Source: JAIBJN01 sp963775625
GTDB lineage: Bacteria; Actinomycetota; Thermoleophilia; Gaiellales; Gaiellaceae
NCBI GenBank assembly: GCA_963775625.1
Contig: CAVZJM010000007.1
Location: forward strand, 1-48,858
Direction of reading: 5' to 3'
DNA length: 48,858 nt
This document shows positions 32,261 to 40,495 of the stretch, piece by piece. Both the position numbers and the translations under genes were made by a program. Each line of letters starts with the position of its first letter. The first letter of the stretch is position 1. The notes under the pieces were generated by a model. It was not told where the DNA came from, made no database searches, and saw only the letters and a program-made list of their open reading frames with translations.

Positions 32261-32956
32261 ATGGAATTCACGGCAGCCTGTGTGGTCGGCGCTGGACGCG
32301 TCGGCACCGCCTTCGCGGCGCGGCTCTCCGAGTCGATGCCCACGCGCCTCACCGGCCGCGAGCTGGAGACGGCGGACGCCGACCTCGTCGTCCTCTGCGT
32401 GCCCGACCGGGTCGTGCACGAGGTCGCAGCGGCGATCCCGGTCGGCCCGTGGATCGCGCACACGAGCGGAGCGCGCACGCTCGACGCGCTCGACCCGCAC
32501 GACCGCCGCTTCAGCCTTCACCCGCTCCAGACCTTCGTCCGCGATCGCGGGCCGGAGCAGCTCGACGGCGCCTGGGCGGCGGTCAGCGGGGAGGACGCAA
32601 CGGCGCTGGAGGCCGGCTTCCTGCTGGCAGACCTCCTTCGCCTTCGCCCCTTTGCGCTGGAGGACGACGCGCGCCTCGTCTATCACGCCGCCGCAGTCAT
32701 GTCCCAGAGCTTCCTCGTCGCCCTCCACTGGGCCGCGGCCGAGCTCTTCGAGGAGGCCGGGGCGCCGCCCGAGGCCCTCCTCCCGCTCATGCGCAGGACG
32801 ATGGACAACGACTTCGAGCTCACGGGGCCGATCACACGCGGAGACTGGGAGACGATCGAGCGGCACCTCGAGGTCATTCGCGAGCAGCGGCCGGAGCTGG
32901 AGCCGATGTACCGGGCGCTCACGGACATGATGACCGCGGCGGTCGCCGCAAGGTGA
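32261..32956 (+). CDS. Rossmann-fold DUF2520 protein
   Basis: A 231-residue protein with an N-terminal NAD(P)-binding Rossmann domain (CVVGAGRVGTAFAARL, 7-22) and a C-terminal helical DUF2520 domain (HAAAVMSQSFLVALHWAAAE ... LPLMRRTMDN). Homologs are widely found beside panC/panB and resemble ketopantoate-reductase-type or F420-dependent oxidoreductases, so a role in pantothenate synthesis is plausible but not shown. The ATG at 32261 has GGAG upstream. Its stop overlaps the start of panC (GTGA). Confidence 0.88.
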   Translation: MEFTAACVVGAGRVGTAFAARLSESMPTRLTGRELETADADLVVLCVPDRVVHEVAAAIPVGPWIAHTSGARTLDALDPHDRRFSLHPLQTFVRDRGPEQLDGAWAAVSGEDATALEAGFLLADLLRLRPFALEDDARLVYHAAAVMSQSFLVALHWAAAELFEEAGAPPEALLPLMRRTMDNDFELTGPITRGDWETIERHLEVIREQRPELEPMYRALTDMMTAAVAAR

Positions 32957-33766
32957 GCATCCACCGGACGGTCCTCGAGCTCCGCACGGCGCTCGAGCCT
33001 CTCCGCGCGAGGCTCGCGCATCGGGCTCGTGCCGACCATGGGCGCGCTGCATGCCGGCCACGAGGCGCTGATCCGCCGCGCACACGAGGAATGCGACGTC
33101 GTGGTGGTCAGCATCTTCGTCAACCCGGCACAGTTCGGCGCAGGCGAGGATCTCGAGCGCTACCCGCGGGACGAGGAGCGCGACTCGGCGCTGGCCGCCG
33201 GTTGGGGCGCCGACCACCTCTTCGTTCCTTCGACAGAGGAGATGTACCCGCCGGGGTTCCAGACCTGGGTCGAGGTCGAGACGATCGCGAAAGACCTGGA
33301 GGGCGCCGGGCGGCCCGGGCACTTCCGCGGCGTCGCCACCGTCTGCCTGAAGCTGTTCAACATCGTCCGACCCGACGTCGTCTACTTCGGCCGCAAGGAC
33401 GCCCAGCAGGCGGCGCTCGTCGGCCGCCTGATCCAGGATCTCGACCTGGAGCTCGAGCTCCGGATCGTCCCGACGGTGCGCGACGAGGACGGCGTTGCCG
33501 TGAGCTCCCGCAACGCCAACCTGGCGCCGGAGGAGCGCGCCGCGGCGCGGGCGATCCCGCGCGCGCTCGAAGCGGGAGCGGCTGCGCACGAGCTCGGGCA
33601 GGATGCCGCCGCAGTCGCTCGAGTCGTCCTCCACGAGGAGCCGCTCCTCGACCCCGAGTACGTCGAAGTTGCGGAGCTGGACGGGCGCGTCTACCTTCTG
33701 GCTGCGGTGCGCGCGGGGCGCACGCGCCTGATCGACAACGTCGTCCTCGAAGGAGACCAGGAGTGA
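32953..33766 (+). CDS. panC: pantoate-beta-alanine ligase PanC, frameshift near the start
   Basis: PanC joins pantoate and beta-alanine using ATP, the last step of pantothenate synthesis. The GTG at 32953, coupled to the DUF2520 stop, reads VSIHRTVLELRTALEPLRAR. The frame then shifts near 33010-33022 before IGLVPTMGALHAGHEAL. From there the gene is intact: ATP motif PTMGALHAGH, FVNPAQF, FGRKDAQQ and SSRNANL are present. An internal GTG at 33029 would give a 245-residue protein lacking the first strand and helix. The ending overlaps panB (GTGA). Confidence 0.87.
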
Positions 33767-34638
33767 CGAGCAGACCCGAAGCGAACGGGAAGCTCCCCCT
33801 CACCGAGCTCGGCGAGATGAGCGGCCGCGGCGAGCGAATCGTCATGGTCACCGCCTACGACTACCCGAGCGGACGCCTGGCGGACTTGGCCGGGATCGAC
33901 CTGATTCTCGTGGGCGACTCGGCGGCGATGACCGTGCTCGGCCACGCCACGACGGTGCCGGCCACGATGGAGGAGATGCTGATGCTCACCCGCGCGGTCA
34001 CGCGCGGGGCGGAGCGGCCGCTCGTCATCGCGGACTTGCCGTTCGGCTCCTACCAGGTCTCGGACGAGGAGGCCGTTCGCAACGCCGTGCGCTTCGTGAA
34101 GGAAGCCGGCGCGGACGCGGTGAAGCTCGAGGGGGCCGGGCCGAGCCTCGCCCGGGTCGCCGCGCTCGTCGGCGCCGGCATCCCGGTCATGGGCCACCTG
34201 GGCCTGACGCCGCAGTCCGCGACCATGCTCGGCGGGTTCCACGCGCAGGGTAAGACGGCGGAGAAGGCGCGCAAGCTCCTCGAGGATGCGATCGCGCTCG
34301 AGCGCGCCGGCTGCTTCGCGCTCGTGCTGGAAGCGGTACCGGCGCCGGTCGCCGCCCGGATCAGCGACGAGCTCCGGATCCCCACGATCGGAATCGGCTC
34401 GGGCGCAGCCTGCGACGGCCAGGTGCTCGTCCTGCATGATCTTCTCGGCCTCTACAGCGGTCACTCCCCGCGCTTCACGAAGCGCTATGCCGAGATCGGA
34501 GCCGAGATCCAGCGCGCGCTCGAGCGCTTTGCGGGGGACGTCCGCTCGGGAGAGTTTCCCGGGGAAGAGCACACCTACGCGATGCCCGCGGACGAGCTCG
34601 AAGCCTTCTTGAGCACCCCGGTCGTTCGTCCTTCTTAG
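33763..34638 (+). CDS. panB: 3-methyl-2-oxobutanoate hydroxymethyltransferase
   Basis: A 291-residue TIM-barrel enzyme that adds a hydroxymethyl group from methylene-tetrahydrofolate to ketoisovalerate to give ketopantoate. Motifs: VMVTAYDYPSGRLADLAG, the metal ligand Asp52 in LVGDSAAMTVLGH, IADLPFGSY, VKLEGAG, MGHLGLTPQS and GIGSGAACDGQVLVLHDLLG. The GTG at 33763 overlaps the panC stop. It is the last gene of the DUF2520-panC-panB operon and overlaps the convergent lipoprotein gene by 4 bases. Confidence 0.95.
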   Translation: MTSRPEANGKLPLTELGEMSGRGERIVMVTAYDYPSGRLADLAGIDLILVGDSAAMTVLGHATTVPATMEEMLMLTRAVTRGAERPLVIADLPFGSYQVSDEEAVRNAVRFVKEAGADAVKLEGAGPSLARVAALVGAGIPVMGHLGLTPQSATMLGGFHAQGKTAEKARKLLEDAIALERAGCFALVLEAVPAPVAARISDELRIPTIGIGSGAACDGQVLVLHDLLGLYSGHSPRFTKRYAEIGAEIQRALERFAGDVRSGEFPGEEHTYAMPADELEAFLSTPVVRPS

Positions 34639-35264
34639 CCGAGCTTCGCCAGGACTTCGTCGACCGAGTCGAGGCTGCGCCACGGCTCCGACATCGTCTT
34701 CAGAGAGTCCATGACGCTCACGAGCTTGCCGCGCGGATTTTCGATCAGGAACCCCTGAATCAAGGGCGTCGTGATCCTCGCGCCGGCCGGTCGGCCCGCC
34801 CCCTTGTCGAGAACGGTCCCGTCGTACGGCCAGTTCGTCACGTCCAAGAGGAAGAACACTCCGTAGGCCTTCGGGACCGGGGTTTCACGACACCCCTCCC
34901 TGGAGGCTGGGTCAGGCATCTCCACGTAGACGGAGCCATCCGCAACGACCGCCCTGTCGCCCGCGAGTACCCGGTGAACCATCACCTCCAGGACGAGCGT
35001 GCCGTCCTGAGCCCGACTATCGGGGGTCCGCGCGTACGACTGCCCCGCCTTTATGTCCACGATGGTGCCCGTGACGACCGCGTCGGCCTGGCGCGCGAGG
35101 TCGGCCGGCGTGTCGACCGGCTCGTAGTCGTAGGTCACCTGACGCATACACGCGAGGAAATCGGCGAAGCTCTGGCTCGACGACTCGGGCGCGCCCTCAT
35201 AGACCTGCGTGCAGCCGGCGAGCACGAGCACAACCGCGAGAGCCAGAACCACTCGGATCGTCAT
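34635..35264 (-). CDS. lipoprotein of unknown function
   Basis: A 209-residue protein with a signal sequence and lipobox LAGC (Cys18). The mature part is a mostly beta protein with DLARQADAVVTGTIVDIKAG and a strand-rich middle, ending in helices. Two further Cys (about 39 and 124) may form a disulfide. No family recognised. The ATG at 35264 lies 8 bases past the -10 of an ECF-type promoter, so a leaderless message is expected. It ends 4 bases into panB. Confidence 0.78.
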   Translation of the reverse strand: MTIRVVLALAVVLVLAGCTQVYEGAPESSSQSFADFLACMRQVTYDYEPVDTPADLARQADAVVTGTIVDIKAGQSYARTPDSRAQDGTLVLEVMVHRVLAGDRAVVADGSVYVEMPDPASREGCRETPVPKAYGVFFLLDVTNWPYDGTVLDKGAGRPAGARITTPLIQGFLIENPRGKLVSVMDSLKTMSEPWRSLDSVDEVLAKLG

Positions 35265-35272
35265 CGGGAGTT

Positions 35273-35299
35273 GGACGCCTACGCGCTGTGCAATGTTCC
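35273..35299 (-). promoter_or_regulatory. ECF-type promoter of the 35264 lipoprotein
   Basis: On the minus strand: GGAAC at 35299-35295, a 17-base spacer, CGTCC at 35277-35273, and the ATG 8 bases later. The longer -35 GGGAACATT is shared with the two plus-strand lipoprotein promoters. Confidence 0.68.
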
Positions 35300-35315
35300 C
35301 GGCGCCCTGTGTTCC

Positions 35316-35987
35316 TCAGCTCGCCGACGCCGCGAGCACGAACGGAAACGTGAGCACGAAGATCGCCAGCACGGCGAGCGCGACTGCAACCGCGCCGCGC
35401 AGAAGGCGCCAGCGCTCGACGACCGCGATCCCGTAGATCAGGAGCCCGAGCGACCAGAGGACGAAGGCGCCCTCGGCGAGGTCGAAGAGGAGCGGCCCGA
35501 CCCCGGTGTCGTCGCCCCCCGAGCGGAACGAGTCCGTTCCGTAGACGAGCAGCCTGGCGGGCCACACGAGCAGGAGCCCGAGAATTGTCGGCACGGCTGC
35601 GAAGGCAAGGACGTGGCGCGCGCGCCGGTAGGTTCCCTGCGATCCGGCACCCCGCAGCCCGATGTAGAGGAACGCCCCGCCGATCCAGTACGCGAACGCG
35701 CCGTAGATCGCCCCGGTCAGGAAGACGAGCACTGCGAGCACGGCGATCGAGTCGTCCACGAGGCTCTCGTCGAGCAGGCGCCCGGTCTCGGGGGCGAGCA
35801 GGATGGCAGCGATCCCGGCCAGGATGATGATGGCCAGGATCGGCTCCTCGCGGGCCTCTGCCTCGCGGGGCGAGGGGTCCCGGAGCGCGGCGAACACCGG
35901 CCGCGGCGCCTGGCAGACCGCGAGCGTCCGCAGCCACCAGCGCTTCTCGGGGCTCTGCTCGGGAGCGGGCTGCACCTCGGCGTTCAC
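35316..35987 (-). CDS. Yip1-domain membrane protein
   Basis: A 223-residue protein with five hydrophobic segments after a soluble N-terminus (RWWLRTLAVCQAPRPVFAAL), typical of bacterial Yip1/YIF1-like proteins: the opening W-x-R ... P-x-x-F-A-x-L pattern and the Gly/Ala-rich helices (GAIYGAFAYWIGGAFLYIGL). The role in bacteria is unknown. It is upstream of and co-directional with the lipoprotein gene, but that gene has its own promoter. A 108-base gap to uvrA precedes it. Confidence 0.78.
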   Translation of the reverse strand: MNAEVQPAPEQSPEKRWWLRTLAVCQAPRPVFAALRDPSPREAEAREEPILAIIILAGIAAILLAPETGRLLDESLVDDSIAVLAVLVFLTGAIYGAFAYWIGGAFLYIGLRGAGSQGTYRRARHVLAFAAVPTILGLLLVWPARLLVYGTDSFRSGGDDTGVGPLLFDLAEGAFVLWSLGLLIYGIAVVERWRLLRGAVAVALAVLAIFVLTFPFVLAASAS

Positions 35988-36004
35988 GCAGTCAGGCTAA
36001 CGGG

Positions 36005-36061
36005 CTACCTATTGTCGTCGTCGTCCTCAAGCGGCGGAACCTGCGGCCAGGGGTGGCTCAT
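36005..36061 (-). CDS. possible 18-residue microprotein
   Basis: ATG at 36061 reads MSHPWPQVPPLEDDDDNR and stops at 36005. The protein-like pattern (aromatic/Pro-rich, then acidic tail) is unusual for random DNA, and the frame stays open upstream to the uvrA stop. There is no clear ribosome-binding site. It may instead be the C-terminus of something lost. Confidence 0.25.
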   Translation of the reverse strand: MSHPWPQVPPLEDDDDNR

Positions 36062-36095
36062 GACCCATCGGTAGCCGACGATCCCCGGGGAAGAG

Positions 36096-38933
36096 CTAGG
36101 CAGCCGCGGCGGTCGAGCTGGGCAGCAGCGCCCGCAGGAACTGCCCCGTGTAGCTCTCCTCGACCTCGGCAACCTGCTCGGGCGTGCCGCTCGCGATCAC
36201 CTCGCCGCCCGCCTCACCGCCCTCGGGGCCGAGGTCCACGAGCCAGTCCGCCTGCTTGATCACGTCGAGGTTGTGCTCGATCACGAGCACGGTGTTCCCG
36301 GCGTCCACCAGCCGCTGCAGGACCTCGAGCAGCTTCTCGATGTCGGCGAAGTGGAGCCCGGTCGTGGGCTCGTCGAGGATGTAGAGCGTCCGCCCGGTCG
36401 CCACCTTCGAGAGCTCCGACGAGAGCTTGACGCGCTGCGCCTCGCCGCCTGAGAGCGTCGTCGCAGGCTGGCCGAGCTTGATGTAATCGAGCCCGACGTC
36501 GTGCAGCGTCTGCAGGCGCCGCCGGATCTTCGGGATCTTGGCGAAGAAGCCGAGCGCCTCCTCGACCGACATCTCGAGGACGTCGGCGATCGACTTCCCC
36601 TTGAAGCGCACCTCCAGCGTCTCGCGGTTGTAGCGCTTGCCGCCGCACGTCTCGCAGGGGACGTAGACGTCGGGGAGGAAGTGCATCTCGATCTTGATCG
36701 TCCCGTCGCCCTTGCACGTCTCACAGCGGCCGCCGCGCACGTTGAAGGAGAACCGGCCCGGCTTGTAGCCGCGCACCTTGGCGTCGGGGGTCTGCGAGTA
36801 GAGCTCGCGGATGTGGTCGAAGAGCTTCGTGTACGTCGCCGGGTTCGAGCGCGGCGTGCGCCCGATCGGCGACTGGTCGATGTCGATCACCTTGTCGAAG
36901 CAGTCGATCCCCTCGACCGCGTCATGGTCGCCGGGCTTGACGCGCATGCGGTGGAGTCGGTTGGCGAGCGCCTTGTAGACGATCTCGTTCACCAGCGTGG
37001 ACTTGCCGGACCCGGACACGCCCGTGACGGCGACGAACTTCCCCACCGGGAACTCGACGTCGATCCCTTTCAGGTTGTGCATGCGCGCACCGAGCACGCT
37101 GAACGCGCCCAGGTCCTGGGTGCGGCGCTCCGGGACGGCGATCTCGCGCGCGCGTGAAAGGTACTGCCCGGTGATCGAGCCCTTGCTCTTCTCGACCTGC
37201 TTTGCCGGGCCCTCGGCGACGACGTGCCCGCCGTGCTCGCCGGCTCCGGGGCCCATGTCGACGAGCCAGTTTGCAGCGCGCATCATCTGCTCGTCGTGCT
37301 CGACGACGAGCACCGTGTTGCCCAGGTCGCGCAGGCGCTCGAGCGTGCCGATCAGCTTCGAGTTGTCCCGCTGGTGGAGGCCGATGGACGGCTCGTCGAG
37401 GATGTAGAGGACGCCGACCAGCTGCGAGCCGATCTGCGTGGCCAGGCGCAGCCGCTGCGCCTCGCCACCCGAGAGCGTCGAGGCAGCCCGGTCGAGCTGC
37501 AGGTAGCCGACGCCGACGTTGTCGAGGAACGTCAGCCGCTCGCGGATCTCCTTGATGATCCTGGCGCCGATCAGCTGCTCGGTCTCCGTCAGCTCGAGCC
37601 CGTCCAGGAACTCGATCGCGCGCGTCACCGAGAGCTGCGTGAGCTCGTGGATGTTCCTGCCCCCGACCGTGACCGCCAGCACCTCGGGCTTCAGCCGAGC
37701 GCCCCCGCAAGCCGGGCAGGGGCGGAAGCTCATGTACTCCTCGATCCGCTCGCGCTGCTGCGAGGAGTCGGTCTCCTTGTAGCGCCGCTCGAGGCTGGTG
37801 ACGATGCCCTCGAAGGCGAGCATGTAGGCGCGCCGCCGGCCCATACGGTTGCGGTACGTGATGTAGATCTTGTCGCCGTTCGTCCCGAACAGGAACAGGT
37901 TCTGCTGCTCCTCGGTCAGATCCTGCCAGGGCTTGTCCACGTCGATCTCGTAGCGCTCGGCGATCGCCTGGATGATCGACTCGTAGTAGCTCGAGCTCCC
38001 TACCGACCAGGGGACGAGCGCGCCCTCGGAGATGGAGAGGCTCGGGTCGGGGACGAGGAGGTCGGGGTCGATCTCCTGCTGGGCGCCGAGGCCGGTGCAG
38101 CGTGGGCAGGCGCCGTGCGGCGAGTTGAAGGAGAAGACGCGCGGCTGCAGCTCCGGCAGGCCGGCGCCGTGCTCGGGGCAGGCGAAGCGCTCGGAGAACG
38201 TGAGCGAGTCCCCGTCGACGACGTCCACCGTCACGAGCCGGTCGGCGAGGTCGAGCGCCGTCTCGATCGAGTCGCTGAGCCGGTGGCGCAGGTCGTCCTT
38301 CATCACGAGTCGGTCGACGACGACCTCGATCGTGTGCTTGAGCTTCTTGTCGAGCTCGATCTCGTCGTCGAGATCCCGCTGCTCGCCGTCCACCTTCACG
38401 CGCGTGAAGCCCTCGCCGCGGAGCTGCTCGAGGAGATCCTTGTACTCGCCCTTCCGATCGCGCACCACCGGCGCGTTGACCGTGAACTTCGTCCGCTCGG
38501 GCAGGCGCAGGACCTGGTCGACGATCGCCTCCACGGACTGCCCGGCGATCGGCCGGCCGCAGACGGGGCAGTGCGGCCTCCCGGCGCGCGCGTACAGGAG
38601 CCGCAGGTAGTCGTAGATCTCGGTCACCGTGCCCACGGTCGAGCGCGGGTTTCGGGACGTCGTCTTCTGGTCGATCGAGATCGCCGGCGAGAGCCCGTCG
38701 ATCGAGTCCACGTCGGGCTTCTCCATCATCTGCAGGAACTGGCGCGCGTAGGAGGACAGCGACTCGACGTAGCGCCGTTGCCCCTCGGCGTAGATCGTGT
38801 CGAAGGCGAGCGAGGACTTCCCGGACCCGGAGAGCCCGGTCACGCAGATGAGCGCGTTCCGCGGGAGCCGGACCGTGATGTCCTTGAGGTTGTGCTCGCG
38901 AGCGCCGTGAACGACGAGCTCTTCTTGGGCCAC
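36096..38933 (-). CDS. uvrA: excinuclease ABC subunit A
   Basis: A 945-residue damage-recognition ATPase of nucleotide excision repair, working with UvrB in the cytoplasm. Two ABC modules are visible: Walker A GLSGSGKSS (33-41) with signature LSGGEAQRLRLA, and a second Walker A GVSGSGKST with LSGGEAQRVKL. The zinc modules CPVCGRP, CPRCTGLG, CPACGGARL, CETCKGDG and CETCGGKRYN are all present. The GTG at 38933 gives the family start (VAQEELVVHGAREHNLKD). The C-terminus is a short Ala tail. Confidence 0.97.
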   Translation of the reverse strand: MAQEELVVHGAREHNLKDITVRLPRNALICVTGLSGSGKSSLAFDTIYAEGQRRYVESLSSYARQFLQMMEKPDVDSIDGLSPAISIDQKTTSRNPRSTVGTVTEIYDYLRLLYARAGRPHCPVCGRPIAGQSVEAIVDQVLRLPERTKFTVNAPVVRDRKGEYKDLLEQLRGEGFTRVKVDGEQRDLDDEIELDKKLKHTIEVVVDRLVMKDDLRHRLSDSIETALDLADRLVTVDVVDGDSLTFSERFACPEHGAGLPELQPRVFSFNSPHGACPRCTGLGAQQEIDPDLLVPDPSLSISEGALVPWSVGSSSYYESIIQAIAERYEIDVDKPWQDLTEEQQNLFLFGTNGDKIYITYRNRMGRRRAYMLAFEGIVTSLERRYKETDSSQQRERIEEYMSFRPCPACGGARLKPEVLAVTVGGRNIHELTQLSVTRAIEFLDGLELTETEQLIGARIIKEIRERLTFLDNVGVGYLQLDRAASTLSGGEAQRLRLATQIGSQLVGVLYILDEPSIGLHQRDNSKLIGTLERLRDLGNTVLVVEHDEQMMRAANWLVDMGPGAGEHGGHVVAEGPAKQVEKSKGSITGQYLSRAREIAVPERRTQDLGAFSVLGARMHNLKGIDVEFPVGKFVAVTGVSGSGKSTLVNEIVYKALANRLHRMRVKPGDHDAVEGIDCFDKVIDIDQSPIGRTPRSNPATYTKLFDHIRELYSQTPDAKVRGYKPGRFSFNVRGGRCETCKGDGTIKIEMHFLPDVYVPCETCGGKRYNRETLEVRFKGKSIADVLEMSVEEALGFFAKIPKIRRRLQTLHDVGLDYIKLGQPATTLSGGEAQRVKLSSELSKVATGRTLYILDEPTTGLHFADIEKLLEVLQRLVDAGNTVLVIEHNLDVIKQADWLVDLGPEGGEAGGEVIASGTPEQVAEVEESYTGQFLRALLPSSTAAAA

Positions 38934-38994
38934 CAGTTGAGTCTAGCCCCGCACTCGGATAGAACAGATGTTCGTGTCAAGGATCTCGGCGCCG

Positions 38995-39021
38995 GGAACA
39001 TTTGCTCCGCAACAACCGTCT
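38995..39021 (+). promoter_or_regulatory. ECF-type promoter of the 39029 lipoprotein
   Basis: GGAAC at 38995-38999, a 17-base spacer, CGTCT at 39017-39021, and the ATG 7 bases later. The segment GGGAACATTTGCT is identical to that before the 22038 gene. Confidence 0.72.
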
Positions 39022-39028
39022 ACTGAGC

Positions 39029-39592
39029 ATGAGACGAATCGGCGCACTCCTCGTCGGCCTGACCCTCGCTCTCGCCGGCTGCGGCGGGGCCACGGAGACC
39101 AACCCCGGCGGTGGGACGGAGCCCGACGCAGCAGCCAACGAGCGGATGATCGGCGTCTACTCGGCGATCATTCGCCAGCTCATTACCGTGGACCACACGT
39201 TCGGCTCGGCGCCCTCGCCCTTTGATCGGGTCTTCGTCCTCGACGGCATCGCTGACGAGGCAGGCGACGGGATGGCGGTTCCGCCCGACACGGTGCAGCC
39301 GTTCAGCCCTGAAGTACGGGCCGGAATCATCGAGGAGCTCGGCGATCTCCCGCCGGTGGAGTTCGTGACCGACCCCGACTCGGTCGTGGTCGGCAAGAAG
39401 CGGTGCGCTCGCGTCAAGGGGAACGGAGCGCTGATCACGCTGGGCCCCGTCTCCGGCGGGAAGGACAAGGTCACGGTTCCGAGCGACCTGTTCTTCGCGT
39501 GCCTCGGCGGGCTGTGGGTGACGTACGTGCTCGAAGCCGAGGACGGGGGCTGGCAGATCGCCGGCACCAAGGGCGGCATCGCAATCTCGTAG
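39029..39592 (+). CDS. lipoprotein of unknown function
   Basis: A 187-residue protein with MRRIGALLVGLTLALAGCGG: a basic start, hydrophobic core and lipobox LAGC (Cys18). A Gly-rich linker follows. The mature domain (about 40-187) contains VYSAIIRQLITVDHTFG and a strand-rich end with a Cys pair (about 130 and 157), resembling a stress-exported domain of unknown function. The ATG at 39029 is chosen over an in-frame TTG at 39002, which would lie inside the promoter spacer. It is divergent from uvrA. Confidence 0.8.
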   Translation: MRRIGALLVGLTLALAGCGGATETNPGGGTEPDAAANERMIGVYSAIIRQLITVDHTFGSAPSPFDRVFVLDGIADEAGDGMAVPPDTVQPFSPEVRAGIIEELGDLPPVEFVTDPDSVVVGKKRCARVKGNGALITLGPVSGGKDKVTVPSDLFFACLGGLWVTYVLEAEDGGWQIAGTKGGIAIS

Positions 39593-39609
39593 CTCCGGGC
39601 GCCGTTCGC

Positions 39610-39696
39610 CTAGCCGCCGGCGCAGGCCATGGCGGCGAAGAGCCAGAGCAGGAGCGTGATCATCCGGGCCAGCAACGGCGGAGCGAAGTACCGCAT
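39610..39696 (-). CDS. possible 28-residue hydrophobic peptide
   Basis: ATG at 39696 opens a frame ending MITLLLWLFAAMACAGG, a single membrane-helix-like stretch. No convincing ribosome-binding site; it starts at the edge of a palindromic repeat. Could be chance. Confidence 0.2.
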   Translation of the reverse strand: MRYFAPPLLARMITLLLWLFAAMACAGG

Positions 39697-39701
39697 GCCA
39701 A

Positions 39702-39760
39702 GGGGTCAGGTCTTGCATTCCAGCACGGACATGTCTGATGCGTGATTGCAAGATGACCCC
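39702..39760. repeat. REP-like palindrome with GGGGTCA arms
   Basis: GGGGTCA (39702-39708) and TCTTGCA (39711-39717) pair with TGCAAGA (39747-39753) and TGACCCC (39754-39760); the centre holds GACATGTC. The GGGGTCAG arm recalls the units at 10.2 and 16 kb. It lies between convergent genes and may terminate both. Confidence 0.6.
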
Positions 39761-39780
39761 AGGGCGTGGCGCCTCTGGAG

Positions 39781-40206
39781 CTAGCCGACGACCTTTCGGA
39801 TCCGGCGGGCGTCCGGGACGTACGGGACCTCGAAGTCGCCCGCGACCAGCGTCCCGTAGCCGAAGAGGCGGCCGAGGATGCCCTGCTCGAGCTCGAGCGC
39901 AGGCGCGTGCGCGAGGGCGACCGACGCCGAGCGCCGCCTCGCCACTCCGTAGACGACCGTGAGCCGCTCAGAAGTGAGCAGGAGCCGGGTCCGGTCCCAG
40001 CGCAGGACGGCGCGAAACGCGAGCAGCGCGCTGAGCACGAGCAGGCCCGCACCGACAATGCCGGCGATCCAGTACTCCTGGCCGACGAAGACGAGGACGG
40101 CGCCCGCCCCGGCGACCGCCAGCGGCCGCAGCAGTGGCTGCACGAGCGCGACGCCGTGCGGGCGCGCGTCGAGGCGCACTTCTTCCACGTGCTCGGCCTC
40201 CGGCAT
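39781..40206 (-). CDS. PH-domain (bPH2) membrane protein
   Basis: A 141-residue protein with two membrane helices (about 27-45 and 47-65) followed by a bacterial PH-like domain beginning RAVLRWDRTRLLLTSERLTV and ending FEVPYVPDARRIRKVV. This is the DUF304/bPH2 architecture, whose function is unknown. An in-frame GTG three codons upstream (40215) is an alternative start. It follows the small membrane protein gene by 24 bases. Confidence 0.8.
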   Translation of the reverse strand: MPEAEHVEEVRLDARPHGVALVQPLLRPLAVAGAGAVLVFVGQEYWIAGIVGAGLLVLSALLAFRAVLRWDRTRLLLTSERLTVVYGVARRRSASVALAHAPALELEQGILGRLFGYGTLVAGDFEVPYVPDARRIRKVVG

Positions 40207-40230
40207 GCGGCGCACTTCGGCGCCGACAGG

Positions 40231-40470
40231 TTAGGCCCTGCGCCAGCGGCCGAAGATCAGGCCGCCGAGCGTGAAGCCCAGCCCGAACGTCCCGACGGCG
40301 AACGCGCCCACGGCGAGGGTCTTCCGCCAGGCGGAAAGGCGCTCCCAGCGACCGAGGACCTCCTGCTCCTCGGCCGAGAGCGGCTCGCCACGCCGCTTCT
40401 TGCGCTCTGCCGCACCGGCCCGCAGGCCGAGATACATGTCGTCGAAGATCTCCGCAGGTTCGTCGACCAT
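40231..40470 (-). CDS. small single-pass membrane protein
   Basis: A 79-residue protein: an acidic/basic soluble part (VDEPAEIFDDMYLGLRAGAA ... EEQEVLGRWERLSAWRK) and one C-terminal membrane helix with Gly spacing (VGAFAVGTFGLGFTLGGLIF). No family recognised. It is the first gene of a unit with the PH-domain protein and starts 7 bases from a palindromic -10-like ACTATAGT. Confidence 0.7.
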   Translation of the reverse strand: MVDEPAEIFDDMYLGLRAGAAERKKRRGEPLSAEEQEVLGRWERLSAWRKTLAVGAFAVGTFGLGFTLGGLIFGRWRRA

Positions 40471-40476
40471 GCTCTC

Positions 40477-40484
40477 ACTATAGT
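40477..40484. promoter_or_regulatory. palindromic -10-like element between divergent genes
   Basis: ACTATAGT reads TATAGT on both strands. The minus-strand ATG at 40470 is 7 bases away and the plus-strand ATG at 40496 is 11 bases away, so it may serve both. No good -35 is seen on either side. Confidence 0.35.
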
Positions 40485-40495
40485 CTCCCCGCCCG

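Noticed and set aside
37224..39026. 600-codon open frame antisense to uvrA
   Set aside because: UvrA is complete on the other strand; this is a shadow frame.
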